Assembly (NCBI GenBank): GCA_003243425.1
Contig: QFQP01000001.1
Coordinates: forward strand, 434,001-498,000
Reading direction: 5' to 3'
Length of the DNA: 64,000 bases
From: Archangium gephyra
GTDB taxonomy: Bacteria > Myxococcota > Myxococcia > Myxococcales > Myxococcaceae
The translations under genes were made by a program, and so were the position numbers. Shown here in pieces: positions 1 to 7,253 of the stretch. Under the pieces are notes generated by a model. It saw only the letters and a program-made list of their open reading frames with translations, was not told the origin of the DNA and searched no databases. How positions within the stretch are numbered: the first letter of the stretch is position 1; each line of letters opens with the position of its first letter.

Positions 1-2
1 CC

Positions 3-218
3 GGGGCCGAGCGGTTGTTCAAGGTGCACGTGCGTCGCGTGCCTGAGGTCGGCGCGCCCCGACGCCTCGACACGCTCGAAAAACGCGTCGACGCCGCGCG
101 CGCGTGGTTCGGTGGATCGGGAAAACCTGAGTTACGTCAAGAGCATGCAGTTGGACTGTTGTGGAGCGTTGGCGCGCTTGGCATGGTCGCCGCCGCCTTG
201 TTCCGGCTCATCGCCTGA
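3..218 (+). CDS. C-terminal part of a gene running in from upstream; small protein with terminal hydrophobic segment
   Basis: The frame is open from the left edge of the window, so the true start may lie outside it; a TTG at 15 is the only visible in-window start. The readable part is about 71 residues, charged and Arg-rich at first, then a hydrophobic stretch near the end (LLWSVGALGMVAAALFRLIA) that could be one C-terminal membrane helix. It stops 9 bases before the thiolase start, close enough for the two to share a transcript. I do not recognise the family. It could be a spurious frame, but its position directly before the thiolase argues for a real gene tail. Confidence 0.4.
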   Translation, partial: GAERLFKVHVRRVPEVGAPRRLDTLEKRVDAARAWFGGSGKPELRQEHAVGLLWSVGALGMVAAALFRLIA

Positions 219-227
219 AAGAGAGAA

Positions 228-1424
228 ATGAAGAGCGCATCGAAGCACGAAGAAATCGTTTTCCTCGCAGGTAAGCGCACGCCCATCGGCACGTTCGGCG
301 GTGCACTCAAAGACTTCTCGGCCACCGATCTCGGCATCGAATCGGCGAAGGCCACCATCGCGCAGTCGGGGCTGTCGGCCAGCGAGGTCGACCACGTCAT
401 CTACGGCAACGTGATGCAGACCAGCGCCGACGCCATCTACCTCGCGCGTCACATCGGGCTGAAGTCCGGCATTCCCGTCGACGTGGGCGCGCTCAGCGTC
501 AACCGGCTCTGTGGTTCCGGCTTTCAGGCCTTCGCCAACGCCGCCGAGATGCTGCTGACCGAGCAGGCCAACCTCGTGCTCGCGGGCGGCACCGAATCGA
601 TGAGCCAGGCGCCGCACATCGTGCGCGGGGCGCGCTGGGGCATTCCGCTCGGCAAGTCGGGCCTCGAAGACTCCCTGACGCAGGGCCTGTTCGACACCTA
701 CCCGAACATTCCCATGGGCATGACCGCCGAGAACCTCGCCGAGCACTACAAGCTCACGCAGGACGAGGTCGACGCGTTCTCGGTGTTGAGCCAGCAGCGC
801 TACCAGGCCGCGCACGAAGCCGGCCGCTTCACCGCCGAAATCGCCCCCGTCGAAATCAAGACGAAGAAGGCGACGACGGTGTTCGCGAAAGACGAGCACC
901 CGCGCCCCGAGTCGACCGTCGAGGGCTTCAAGAAGCTGCCGAAGGTCTTCAAGAAGGACGGCGTGATTCACCCCGGCGCGGCCTCGGGCATCAACGACGG
1001 TGCGGCCTCGGCGCTGCTGTCGACGCGCTCGTGGGCCGACAAGAAGGGCGTCAAGCCCATCGGCCGTCTCATCAACTGGGCGTCGTGCGGCTGCGACCCG
1101 CGCATCATGGGCATCGGCCCCGCGCCGGCCATTCGCAAGTTGATGGAGCGCGCTGACTTCAAGCTCTCCGACATCGATCTCTTCGAGGTGAACGAGGCGT
1201 TCGCGCCGCAGTACCTGGCCGTCGAGAAGGAACTCGGGCTGCCGCGCGACCGCACCAACGTCGACGGCGGCGCTATCGCCATCGGCCACCCGCTCGCGGC
1301 GTCGGGCGCGCGCATCACGCTTCACCTTCTGTATGAGCTCAAGCGTCGCGGCGCGAAGTACGGCGTCGGCAGCGCGTGCATCGGCGGCGGGCAGGGCATC
1401 GCAGTTCTCGTGGAGGCTTTGTGA
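228..1424 (+). CDS. Acetyl-CoA acetyltransferase (thiolase)
   Basis: A 398-residue thiolase, which either condenses two acetyl-CoA to acetoacetyl-CoA or cleaves 3-ketoacyl-CoA in beta-oxidation. The acyl-accepting cysteine is Cys95 in VNRLCGSGFQA. The conserved GGTESMSQAPH block follows, then NEAFAPQYLAVE, the histidine of GHP (His354) and the second catalytic cysteine (Cys384) in GSACIGGGQG. Length and all three active-site blocks are normal, so it should be active. An ATG start with a GAGAG-type ribosome site fits. Its stop overlaps the next small gene by 4 bases (GTGA). Sequence alone does not separate biosynthetic from degradative use; an acyl-CoA dehydrogenase lies far away at 51.7-52.9 kb. 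Confidence 0.95.
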   Translation: MKSASKHEEIVFLAGKRTPIGTFGGALKDFSATDLGIESAKATIAQSGLSASEVDHVIYGNVMQTSADAIYLARHIGLKSGIPVDVGALSVNRLCGSGFQAFANAAEMLLTEQANLVLAGGTESMSQAPHIVRGARWGIPLGKSGLEDSLTQGLFDTYPNIPMGMTAENLAEHYKLTQDEVDAFSVLSQQRYQAAHEAGRFTAEIAPVEIKTKKATTVFAKDEHPRPESTVEGFKKLPKVFKKDGVIHPGAASGINDGAASALLSTRSWADKKGVKPIGRLINWASCGCDPRIMGIGPAPAIRKLMERADFKLSDIDLFEVNEAFAPQYLAVEKELGLPRDRTNVDGGAIAIGHPLAASGARITLHLLYELKRRGAKYGVGSACIGGGQGIAVLVEAL

Positions 1425-1654
1425 CCAACGGTACCGGTAGTGTTCCCGATGCGAAGGCGCTGCGTGAGAAGGCCAAGCAGCTCGCCGAAGAGCGTCGTTC
1501 GTTGCGCAAGAACCGCAAGCGCAAGTGCAGCCTGTGTGGCACCGAAGAGAGCGACAAGACGCCCTTCGTGCCGCACCCCGATGGCATCGGGCCCACCTGC
1601 AAAGATCCGTCGGTCTGCGAGGCCTACCGCGCCCGCGCCGCTGGTCTTCGTTGA
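1421..1654 (+). CDS. Small four-cysteine, probably zinc-binding protein
   Basis: The GTG start overlaps the thiolase stop in a GTGA, pointing to translational coupling; an upstream in-frame ATG would lie inside the thiolase gene and is less likely. The product is 77 residues. A basic helical N-terminal half (REKAKQLAEERRSLRKNRKRK) is followed by CSLC (Cys36, Cys39) and later Cys60 and Cys66 in CKDPSVC, a spacing that would suit one zinc site. The basic helix next to a zinc knuckle suggests nucleic-acid or protein binding. I recognise no named family, and the coupling does not by itself imply a metabolic role with the thiolase. Confidence 0.7.
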   Translation: MTNGTGSVPDAKALREKAKQLAEERRSLRKNRKRKCSLCGTEESDKTPFVPHPDGIGPTCKDPSVCEAYRARAAGLR

Positions 1655-1837
1655 TATTCGTCGACAAGTCTGTCGGGTCACCTTCCGGCCTCAACGGTTG
1701 CCGGGGCAGTGGAAACCGGGCAGATCGGTTGAATGTCGGCCACCGCACGGGGGCGGGGGTTCGGCACTCAACGCAGTAGGAGCCGGGAGGGACCCCGGCT
1801 TCAAGAAGCGCCCGCTTCGGGCGAAGGCAAAGTCAAC
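1655..1837 (+). promoter_or_regulatory. Hairpin-rich untranslated leader of the next small gene
   Basis: These 183 bases contain no convincing gene. Close to the ATG at 1838 lie successive inverted repeats: GCCGGG/CCCGGC with a short loop (about 1781-1799), then two mutually exclusive hairpins in the stretch AGAAGCGCCCGCTTCGGGCG (about 1805-1824): GAAGCG/CGCTTC or CGCCCG/CGGGCG. Alternative pairings directly before a start codon are what a regulatory leader looks like. I could not match it to a riboswitch consensus I know (c-di-GMP, cobalamin, TPP, glycine), so its role is inferred from structure only. Confidence 0.35.
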
Positions 1838-2029
1838 ATGGCAATTCCGCAATTCACCGGCGTCAAGGTGTTCTCCACGACGCTGGCTCGAGATCGCGAA
1901 GTGATGGGTGAAAACATCACGCGCTGGCTCAAGGAGAACCCGGTCGAAATCGTCGACAAGGAAATCACTCAGAGCTCCGACAAGGAGTTCCACTGTCTGA
2001 CGGTCACGCTGTTCTACAAGCAGAAGTAA
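1838..2029 (+). CDS. Small 63-residue protein of unknown function
   Basis: The start is taken as the ATG at 1838 because upstream in-frame codons are Arg/Gly-rich and read through the hairpin region. The product is 63 residues with a compact alternating pattern: an amphipathic helix around residues 17-32 (DREVMGENITRWLKEN) followed by two beta-like stretches, VEIVDKEI and FHCLTVTLFYKQ. It has no signal peptide or membrane segment, so it should be cytosolic. It looks like a real folded domain (helix then beta hairpin), but I do not recognise a family. The structured leader suggests post-transcriptional control. Confidence 0.65.
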   Translation: MAIPQFTGVKVFSTTLARDREVMGENITRWLKENPVEIVDKEITQSSDKEFHCLTVTLFYKQK

Positions 2030-2038
2030 GGGTCTTTC

Positions 2039-2770
2039 GTGGTGCGGCCTTCCATGCAGATGGGGCGCGGTTCGTTCCGGCTCCCGCCCTTCAAGAACGC
2101 GTCGACGGTGTTGGCGGTACTCCTCATCGTCACCTCGGTCTTGTGGAAGGTCCTCTTCGACAACGGCGTCGTGCTGTACCTGATGCCAGGCCTCGTCTGG
2201 AGCGGCGCGGTCTGGCAGTTGGTCACCTGGCTGCCGGCTGAAGCGCCGCAGACCGGTTCAGTTCTCTTCTCGGCGCTCATTCTCTGGAACACCGGCGGCA
2301 ACCTGGAAGCCATCTGGGGACGCACGCGTTTCCTGCGCTTCATGCTGGGCACCACTCTGCTGTCGGGCGTGCTCACCACGTTGCTGGGGCTGGTGCTTCC
2401 GCTTCAAGCCACGCCCTTCTTCGGCGGCGGCGTTTTGAGCGCCATTGCGTGGGTCGGCTTCGGCTGCGCCATGTGGCGCGCCCAACTGAACATCTTCGGC
2501 TTCCCGGTGACCGGGAAGACCTTCGCGCTGCTGGGCGTGTTCATCGCCTCGCTCAATGCGGTGTTCACTTCGCCGTATCTGCTCATCGCCGAAGGGTGGG
2601 CGCTGCTGTTCACCTTCGCCTATGCGCGCTGGGGCTTCCCCGGCACGTTGCTTGAGCGCTTCGGTTCCTGGCGTCTGCAGCGCACGCTCGACAAGCGCGC
2701 CTCCCACCTCAAGTCCATCGACGGCGGCAAACGCAACGTCGGCGGCGATTCGGACAAGTACCTGCATTGA
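2039..2770 (+). CDS. Rhomboid-like polytopic membrane protein, probably inactive
   Basis: A 243-residue protein with about six hydrophobic segments between residues 20 and 200. The stretch LILWNTGGNLEAIWGRTRFLRFML matches the rhomboid pattern after the second helix (a G-x-x-L-E-x-x-W/G block). In active rhomboids a GxSG motif follows in the fourth helix and a histidine in the sixth. Here the equivalent position reads FFGGGVLSA with no GxSG serine, and the later helix AEGWALLFTFAYARW has no histidine. It therefore looks like a pseudoprotease of the iRhom/derlin kind that may bind membrane proteins without cutting them. GTG start 9 bases after the previous stop; ATG codons at 2054 and 2060 are alternatives. 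Confidence 0.7.
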   Translation: MVRPSMQMGRGSFRLPPFKNASTVLAVLLIVTSVLWKVLFDNGVVLYLMPGLVWSGAVWQLVTWLPAEAPQTGSVLFSALILWNTGGNLEAIWGRTRFLRFMLGTTLLSGVLTTLLGLVLPLQATPFFGGGVLSAIAWVGFGCAMWRAQLNIFGFPVTGKTFALLGVFIASLNAVFTSPYLLIAEGWALLFTFAYARWGFPGTLLERFGSWRLQRTLDKRASHLKSIDGGKRNVGGDSDKYLH

Positions 2771-2804
2771 CGACGCCGGGCGGGCGGGTCACAAAGGTGT
2801 GACG

Positions 2805-3989
2805 ATGCTTCGCGCGCTGCTCGTCGTGCTCACGGTGGTTCCGTCGTTCGCCCAGGCGTGGGGCTTCCTCGGGCATCGCCGCCTCGCTTCGAAGATGCAG
2901 GACGCCATGCCGGCGAATCACTGTCTGCGGGCCTGGTACACCAGCAAGCAGACCTTCGACCTCCAGGACTCGGCGTGTGACCCCGACCGTTGGCGCTCGA
3001 CCGACTCGATGGAGGCGCCGCGGCACTACCTCAACATCGACTACTTCAGCCCCGTCGCCGGCTACCCGCGCGACTACCAGCAGGCCATCGCGCAGCTCGG
3101 GCCTACGTACGCCCGCACCAACGGCACCGTGCCCTGGCGTGTGCAGGACAAGTACGTCGAGCTGGTGGCGGCCTTCCGCAGCGGCAACGAGACGCAGATT
3201 CTCGAGACGTCCTTCGTCTTGTCGCACTACGTGTTCGACAGCTTCTCCATCCTCCACGACACGAAGAACTTCGACCCTGACGGGCTTCACGAGCGCTGGG
3301 AGTCGGACATGTTCGACAACTCGACGCGCATGAACGCCATCACCAATGCGGCCGTCGGCTACTACGGCACGGCGGGCATCGCCGACCCGCGCAACCACGT
3401 GTTCGACATCGTCATCGTCGGCAACGGGTTGGCGCCCACGCTCATCGCGGCCGACGAAGCCGGCGCCGCGGGGGTCGTCGAGCTCTACAACCGCACCCGC
3501 GACATGACGGCGCGGCGCTGGGGCGACGGCATCACCGTGATGTCGTCGATGCTGTGGACGGCCTGGAACGAAGCGGGCCGCCCCAACCTGAGCAACTTCG
3601 GTTCGTCGTGCTCGCGCGCCGGGCCCACCGCACAGGTCGTCATCGTCGGCTACCCGCCCGTCGGTGGTCTCACGCCGGTCGCCCTGCCTGATGGCGGTGT
3701 CGTCGACGCGGGCGTGGAAAGCGACGGCGGCGTCGCACCCGACGCGGGCGTTGAGGTCGACGCAGGCGTGACCGCCGATGGTGGGGCGCCCACCGACGGT
3801 GGTCCTGTCGGCGGCGGTGCCGGTGGCAGCGGTGGTTTTCACAATCCCGGCAACCCGTTCGGCCCGCTCGGCGGGGGCGGCGGCACCGACGATGGTGGCG
3901 GCTGCTCGTGCACCGATGTTCCCGGCACGTCGGTGGTGGCCGTGCTGGCTGCGCTGGCCATGCTGCGCGCGCGTCGCCGTCGCAGCTGA
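2805..3989 (+). CDS. Secreted zinc-dependent phospholipase C / S1-P1 nuclease-like protein with MYXO-CTERM-like tail
   Basis: A 394-residue exported protein. The signal peptide ends at about Ala18, which puts Trp19 at the mature N-terminus; in the zinc phospholipase C/P1 nuclease family the N-terminal Trp and a nearby His (here WGFLGH) bind zinc. Further ligand candidates are in the block LSHYVFDSFSILHDT and the following GLHERW, around residues 135-165. After the catalytic domain comes a Gly/Asp/Val linker (DGG and DAG repeats, residues 290-345), and the protein ends with CSC, a hydrophobic helix and ARRRRS. That last arrangement resembles the MYXO-CTERM surface-anchoring tag. Substrate (phospholipid or nucleic acid) cannot be settled from sequence. 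ATG 2805 was preferred because it begins a proper signal peptide. Confidence 0.85.
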   Translation: MLRALLVVLTVVPSFAQAWGFLGHRRLASKMQDAMPANHCLRAWYTSKQTFDLQDSACDPDRWRSTDSMEAPRHYLNIDYFSPVAGYPRDYQQAIAQLGPTYARTNGTVPWRVQDKYVELVAAFRSGNETQILETSFVLSHYVFDSFSILHDTKNFDPDGLHERWESDMFDNSTRMNAITNAAVGYYGTAGIADPRNHVFDIVIVGNGLAPTLIAADEAGAAGVVELYNRTRDMTARRWGDGITVMSSMLWTAWNEAGRPNLSNFGSSCSRAGPTAQVVIVGYPPVGGLTPVALPDGGVVDAGVESDGGVAPDAGVEVDAGVTADGGAPTDGGPVGGGAGGSGGFHNPGNPFGPLGGGGGTDDGGGCSCTDVPGTSVVAVLAALAMLRARRRRS

Positions 3990-4044
3990 GGCCACGGTGT
4001 GTCTCAGGTGGAGCTGCTGCCCGACGCTGCGCTAGTGAGGTGCT

Positions 4045-4506
4045 GTGTCGCGACTGCTGGCGGTTCTGATTCTGGGGTTTTCGTTGGCCGCGTGTCGTGA
4101 CCACGACGCCGAAGCGGTCGCGCGCGCCGAGTTCAGGTATCGCGACCTCGTCGCTGCCGGTGTGCGCCCTGATGACGCACGCTTCGACGCGGTGCTGGCC
4201 GACTTGAAGCAGGTCTCGGCGACTTCAACCCACGCCCCGCGCGCCGAGAAGATGCGCAAGGCCATCGAAGGCGCGCGCGGCGGCCGCGTGCGGACACCGC
4301 TGGCCCTCGGTGGCAAAGGCACCCGGCCTCCGGAGCTCGAGTTGCAACTCGCCGCATGTGCACGGCTCGCGCAGCTCGCCGGCGCCGACGGTGGCGTCGA
4401 CCGCCGCGCACTCGAAGCGCTCGAACAGTGCAGACACCAGGCGGAGCTGATGGAGCTCCAGTACGCGCACGGTGACGAACACGATGACGGCGGTGCGCAC
4501 CCGTGA
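4045..4506 (+). CDS. Small lipoprotein translationally coupled to a Ser/Thr kinase
   Basis: A 153-residue protein with a textbook lipoprotein signal: short basic start, hydrophobic core and lipobox LAAC, so Cys17 would be acylated and the protein anchored in the envelope. The mature part is charged, Ala/Arg-rich and probably helical, ending in a His/Asp-rich segment (HGDEHDDGGAHP). GTG start with an AGTGAGG-like ribosome site. Its stop overlaps the start of the following kinase (GTGA), so the two are probably made together. An envelope lipoprotein paired with a membrane kinase could be its sensor partner; that is inference from gene order only. Confidence 0.75.
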   Translation: MSRLLAVLILGFSLAACRDHDAEAVARAEFRYRDLVAAGVRPDDARFDAVLADLKQVSATSTHAPRAEKMRKAIEGARGGRVRTPLALGGKGTRPPELELQLAACARLAQLAGADGGVDRRALEALEQCRHQAELMELQYAHGDEHDDGGAHP

Positions 4507-7253
4507 CGAAAGACCGTGACCTGCTCGAAGCGCTCTTCGTGCAGCAGCTCGGTTTTGCGCCAGCCAGTGAAGTCATCTCGGCGGGCGCGCAGTGGCTCGT
4601 GCAACGCGAGCGCGGGGCGTCGCTCGTCGACGTGCTGCGTGAGCGCGGCCTGCTCGACGCGCGGCAGGTGAAGCTGGTGCGCGCGCTGGTCGACGAGGCC
4701 ATCGCCGCGCACGGTGGTGACGCGGCGGTCACGCTCGACAGCCTCCCCGAAGCGACCCGCGACAGCCTCGAAGGCATCAGCGCCACGCTGCGGCCGGGGC
4801 AGACACCGCAGCGCAGCGACACCTCGATGTCCTTCGATAGCCTCGAGACGCCCGAGAACATCGGCACCGAAGCCAAGGGCCGCTACACCTTCGACACCGG
4901 CCCGCGCGGGCGCGTCGAAGAGTTGGGTCGCGGTGGGGCAGGGCGCGTGGTGCTGGCCAGAGACCATTTTCTGGGCCGCGACGTCGCGCTCAAGGAGCTG
5001 CACCGCGACATCACGCAGAACCCGAAGTTCGACACGCTGCACGTGCGCAACCTCGAGGCGCGGTTTCTCCGTGAAGCCCGCGTCACTGGGCAGCTGGAGC
5101 ACCCCGCCATCGTCCCCGTGTACGAGCTGGGGCGCCGCCGCGACGGCACGCTGTACTACACGATGCGTCGCGTTCGCGGCCGCACGCTGGCGCAGGCCTT
5201 CACCGACTCGGGCGACCTCGCCGGTCGGCTCGCGCTGCTGCCCGACCTGTTGACCGCGTGTCGTGCCGTCGCCGCCGCGCATCATCGCGACGTGGTGCAC
5301 CGCGACCTGAAGCCGCAGAACGTGATGCTCGGGCCGCACGGCGAGACCTACGTGATGGACTGGGGGCTGGCGCGGGTCATGGGGAAGGCCGACCGCACGC
5401 GCAAGACGCCCATGCAGCTCGCGCCGGATCTCACCGGCGGCCGCGACCTCGGGCCCGTGGGCACGCCGTCGTACATGTCACCCGAACAGGCCCACGGAGA
5501 TCGCGACGCGCTCGACGCGCGCTCCGACGTGTGGGGGCTGGGGGCGATGTTGTTCGAGCTGCTCACCGGCCGCGCGCCGTACGTCGGTCGCAGCCCCTGG
5601 GAGGTGCTCGCCGAAGTGCGCAGCGGCCCGCCACCGAAGGTGAAGGCCCTCGAGCCCGCGGCTCCGGCCGAGCTGGTGGCGGTGTGTGAGAAGGCGCTCT
5701 CGTGGGAGCGCGAACATCGCTACGCGCACGCAGGAGAGCTGGCCAGTGAGCTCGAAGCGTGGCTCTCGGGCGCGCGCGTGAAGGCCTACGACTATTCCGC
5801 GGCCGAGGTGCTGCGGCGCACGTATCGCCGGTACCGCGCGCTCGCGCTGCTGGGCGCGACGACGTTCATCGTCGTGTTGGTGGTGGCCATCGTCTCTGCG
5901 GTCGGCGTGCGGCGCGAACGCGACGAGGCGCGCGCGATGTCGCGGTTCTTCCTCGCCGACGTGGCGCCAGCGCTCGCGAACGTGCCCGGCGCTGCCGAAG
6001 TCTGGAGTCAGCTGTCGTCCAGCGCGCTCGAAGTCTTCTCCACCGGCGTGGACCCGGAGCGAGGCGCGTTCTCGGACAGGCTCCTGCTCGCGCGCACGTG
6101 GAACGACGTCGCCCATCAGGCGTGGCGCGTCGGTCAGCGTGAGCGCGCACGGTCGGCGCTCGAGCAGGCGATGCGCATGCTGGGCCCTCTGCAGCAGCAA
6201 CGCCCCGACGACGTGGCGGTGAGCGCCGCCGTCATCGAACATGACACCTGGCTCGCCGACCTGCTCATCGACGAAGGCAGGGAAGAGGCGGCCATCGTGC
6301 AGCTCGAGAGCCTGCTGACGCGCGCCGACGCGTTGAAGACGCGCGCGCCCGACGACGCCGCGGCGTTGCGGGTGCATGCGTTGGTGCTCTCGCGCCTGGC
6401 GGTGGTGCGCTTCACCCGCGGCGACATTCCGCTCGCGCTCTCGCTCTCGGCGAGGGCCCGTGACGCGGCGTTTGCGTTTCGTCGTGCCGCACCCCACGAC
6501 GATCGCGCGTCGTCGGCGGTGCTCGATGAATCGAACAACCTCTCGTTGGCGCAGTTCGCGTCGGGGAAGCGCGCGGAGGCGCTGACCACGTTGCGTGACG
6601 CCTCCCGCCTCGCGCAGACCATGCGTTCGCAGCACGACTCGAAGGAGCTTCAGGCCGCGCACGCCACGGTGCTGGTGACGTTGGCCCGAGCGCTCGACCC
6701 CCGGGAAGACGCGACCGAACGACGTGACGTGCTGCTGCAGGGCCGGCGAATGCTGGCGGAGTTGCTCGTCGCAGATCCCGCGCGCAACTTCGAGCTCTTC
6801 GACGCGACCCAGCTCGCGTTGCTCGACGGCGACGTCACGGCGGCCTGGCAGTGGGCGCAGCGCATCGAGGCGCTGAACGTGAGCGCCGAGTTCGAAGAGG
6901 CGGTGCTCGCCGCGGCGTTCGCCACCGGTCACGACGACGTGGTTCGTCAGAAGGCGCGCGAGACGAGCCCCGGGTCACCTGGCGCAGTCGCGCTCTATGG
7001 CGCGTTGGTCGAGGCGCTCGCGGGCAACACGCAGCTCGCGCGCGCGCACCTGGCGAAGTGCTTCGAGCTCGAGTGCGTGGAGCCGCTGGTGTGGCACTCG
7101 GCGATGGTGTTGCGACGCACCGCGGGCCGCGAAGACGCCGTCGCGGTGACGCTGAGGAACATCGCCAACGAGCACCCGCTCGCCGTCGGCGACGCGGCGG
7201 CAATCGAAGCCGGGCTTCGTGCGCTCGATGCTCAACTGCGAGGTGCGCAATGA
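4503..7253 (+). CDS. Membrane Ser/Thr protein kinase with C-terminal TPR-like region
   Basis: A 916-residue Hanks-type kinase. Residues 1-75 form a small helical domain that recurs in the next gene. The kinase domain (about 130-430) has a Gly loop ELGRGGAGRVVLA, ATP-binding Lys164 in VALKEL, catalytic HRDLKPQN at 266-273, DWG in place of DFG (Asp286) and GTPSYMSPEQ, so all catalytic residues are present. One transmembrane helix follows at about 446-471, then some 440 residues of helical repeat-like sequence that would lie on the periplasmic side. Coupled to the lipoprotein upstream and the pseudokinase downstream, each by a 4-base overlap. Targets are unknown. Confidence 0.92.
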   Translation: MTKDRDLLEALFVQQLGFAPASEVISAGAQWLVQRERGASLVDVLRERGLLDARQVKLVRALVDEAIAAHGGDAAVTLDSLPEATRDSLEGISATLRPGQTPQRSDTSMSFDSLETPENIGTEAKGRYTFDTGPRGRVEELGRGGAGRVVLARDHFLGRDVALKELHRDITQNPKFDTLHVRNLEARFLREARVTGQLEHPAIVPVYELGRRRDGTLYYTMRRVRGRTLAQAFTDSGDLAGRLALLPDLLTACRAVAAAHHRDVVHRDLKPQNVMLGPHGETYVMDWGLARVMGKADRTRKTPMQLAPDLTGGRDLGPVGTPSYMSPEQAHGDRDALDARSDVWGLGAMLFELLTGRAPYVGRSPWEVLAEVRSGPPPKVKALEPAAPAELVAVCEKALSWEREHRYAHAGELASELEAWLSGARVKAYDYSAAEVLRRTYRRYRALALLGATTFIVVLVVAIVSAVGVRRERDEARAMSRFFLADVAPALANVPGAAEVWSQLSSSALEVFSTGVDPERGAFSDRLLLARTWNDVAHQAWRVGQRERARSALEQAMRMLGPLQQQRPDDVAVSAAVIEHDTWLADLLIDEGREEAAIVQLESLLTRADALKTRAPDDAAALRVHALVLSRLAVVRFTRGDIPLALSLSARARDAAFAFRRAAPHDDRASSAVLDESNNLSLAQFASGKRAEALTTLRDASRLAQTMRSQHDSKELQAAHATVLVTLARALDPREDATERRDVLLQGRRMLAELLVADPARNFELFDATQLALLDGDVTAAWQWAQRIEALNVSAEFEEAVLAAAFATGHDDVVRQKARETSPGSPGAVALYGALVEALAGNTQLARAHLAKCFELECVEPLVWHSAMVLRRTAGREDAVAVTLRNIANEHPLAVGDAAAIEAGLRALDAQLRGAQ

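Noticed and set aside
132..1748. Long minus-strand open frame opposite the thiolase
   Set aside because: Arg/His-rich composition and full overlap with an obvious enzyme gene; a GC-bias shadow.
1720..1800. Possible cyclic-di-GMP or cobalamin riboswitch
   Set aside because: CACCGCACGGGGGC and AGCCGGG recall pieces of the GEMM motif, but the conserved core and spacing are absent; no B12 box was found either.
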